Part shown: one piece after another, positions 63,464 to 64,000 of the stretch
Position numbering within the stretch: the stretch's first letter is position 1
How the letters are laid out: every line of letters starts with the position of its first letter
NCBI RefSeq assembly: GCF_001303895.1
Contig: NZ_LJSD01000011.1
Location: forward strand, 558,001 to 622,000
Length of the DNA stretch: 64,000 nucleotides
From: Mesorhizobium sp. 1M-11
GTDB lineage: Bacteria > Pseudomonadota > Alphaproteobacteria > Rhizobiales > Rhizobiaceae
Direction: 5' to 3'
Notes under the pieces: generated by a model
Seen by the model: only the letters and a program-made list of their open reading frames with translations
What the model was told of the DNA's origin: nothing
The model's database searches: none
Program-made: the position numbers and the translations under genes

Positions 63464-63479
63464 TTGACCATTTGGTCAA
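63464..63479. promoter_or_regulatory. Second palindrome upstream of the response regulator
   Basis: TTGACCA-TT-TGGTCAA is a perfect 7-bp dyad, 71 bp before the response-regulator start, in the position expected for promoter control. TTGACC could itself serve as a -35 box. Confidence 0.5.
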
Positions 63480-63549
63480 TGCTAAATAGCGCCGATGCAA
63501 AACCGAGCTTGATTTGCCCCCGAAAGCCGACCTGCAACAAGGGGGAAGC

Positions 63550-64000
63550 ATGCAAAAAGACCTGATCATCGTTGCCGACGACCATCCCGTTTTCCGGGAA
63601 GGCCTGCGCCGTGTGGTGCAGACGGTCGAGACAGATGCGGACATCGTCGAAGCGGAGACGATGGAAGAGGTTCTGGCCGCCGCACGCTCGGGACGCCAGC
63701 CCAAACTCTTCATCATGGATTTGCTGTTTCCCGGTCTCGTCGCAGAACGCTCGCTTGCCGAGCTGCGCCAGGAGTTCCAGCGTTCATCGATCATGGTGGT
63801 ATCGATGGTCGATGATCGCCGCACTGTCGACATGGTGATGGCCGGCGGGGTCGACGGTTTCGTCTCCAAATCCGTTCCGCCGAGCGAGTTGATGGAAGCA
63901 ATCGTGGCCGTGCGCGACGGCGACTATGTGATCAAGCTCAAATCATCAGACCGGGTATCCTACCCCACCGAAGACGCCGACATCCTGAACAGCCTGACGA
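63550..64000 (+). CDS. Response regulator, LuxR/NarL type (partial, C-terminus outside window)
   Basis: From ATG 63550 (GGGGGAA just upstream) the frame is open for 150 codons to the window end. The receiver domain is complete: acidic pocket ADDHP at residues 9-13, phosphoacceptor Asp in FIMDLLFPG, Ser/Thr region MVVSMVDD and the conserved Lys in VSKSV. The start VADDHPVFREGLRRV is typical of NarL-type regulators, so a LuxR HTH domain is expected beyond 64000 but is not visible. No sensor kinase lies in the window. Confidence 0.88.
   Translation, partial: MQKDLIIVADDHPVFREGLRRVVQTVETDADIVEAETMEEVLAAARSGRQPKLFIMDLLFPGLVAERSLAELRQEFQRSSIMVVSMVDDRRTVDMVMAGGVDGFVSKSVPPSELMEAIVAVRDGDYVIKLKSSDRVSYPTEDADILNSLT

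Noticed and set aside
1..64000. CRISPR arrays, insertion sequences, prophage genes, tRNA or rRNA genes
   Set aside because: I saw no regularly spaced repeats, transposase or integrase frames, terminal inverted repeats with target duplications, or RNA-gene signatures in the intergenic regions.

Overview
The window looks like part of the chromosome or a large replicon of an alphaproteobacterium of the order Rhizobiales (Mesorhizobium/Aminobacter-like). The clues are high GC, dense solute-transport operons each paired with a divergent or flanking regulator, typical rhizobial catabolic families, and one degenerate copy of a CATGATC...GATCATG intergenic repeat that I remember from rhizobial genomes. 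I see no rRNA, tRNA, CRISPR array, insertion sequence, phage gene or origin. Sixty protein genes are listed; two run off the ends (a ROK regulator at the left, a response regulator at the right). This is an ordinary accessory catabolic region with interesting regulatory structure, not a defence or mobile island.

Left third. 747-8850 (minus) is a seven-gene peptide operon: M17 aminopeptidase, proline-iminopeptidase-like hydrolase and a Dpp/Opp importer in the order A-C-B-D-F, opposite a GcvA-like LysR gene. 10040-11983 holds a class A flavin monooxygenase and a TetR regulator. A promoter with a palindrome lying over its spacer precedes 12180-15998, a three-subunit molybdenum hydroxylase whose FAD subunit carries the four extra cysteines of the PaoABC type. 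A LysR / PcaD-like hydrolase pair follows. 18228-26824 is a GntR-GST operon facing SDR - TRAP transporter - two SDRs - KstD-like flavoprotein.

Middle. 26854-46276 contains a trimethylamine-dehydrogenase-type flavoprotein, an M20 (ArgE-like) hydrolase, the operon RidA - DUF1028 - aldehyde dehydrogenase - LysR, a flavin monooxygenase, a Liv-type ABC importer, a polyamine-type (Pot) ABC importer and a GMC oxidoreductase. Three intergenic regions in the first part carry the same 15-bp dyad TTAG-N7-CTAA (one copy TAAG-N7-CTAA), each about 100-140 bp upstream of a start. I read this as a LysR regulon, possibly for an N-alkylated amine or amino-acid derivative.

Right third. 46340-56124 and 56283-57302 hold an SRPBCC protein, the two halves of a Tm-1-type protein as adjacent genes, a BMP-type ABC importer, an SDR, a MocR regulator, a cupin and an LLM flavin monooxygenase. 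Two divergent intergenic regions there share the dyad CCACTT-N6-AAGTGG, which I propose as the MocR operator. 57309-61910 is a YtfQRT/YjfF-type sugar importer opposite a LacI regulator, with repeated sequence in the shared promoter region. The last gene is a LuxR/NarL-type response regulator preceded by two strong palindromes.
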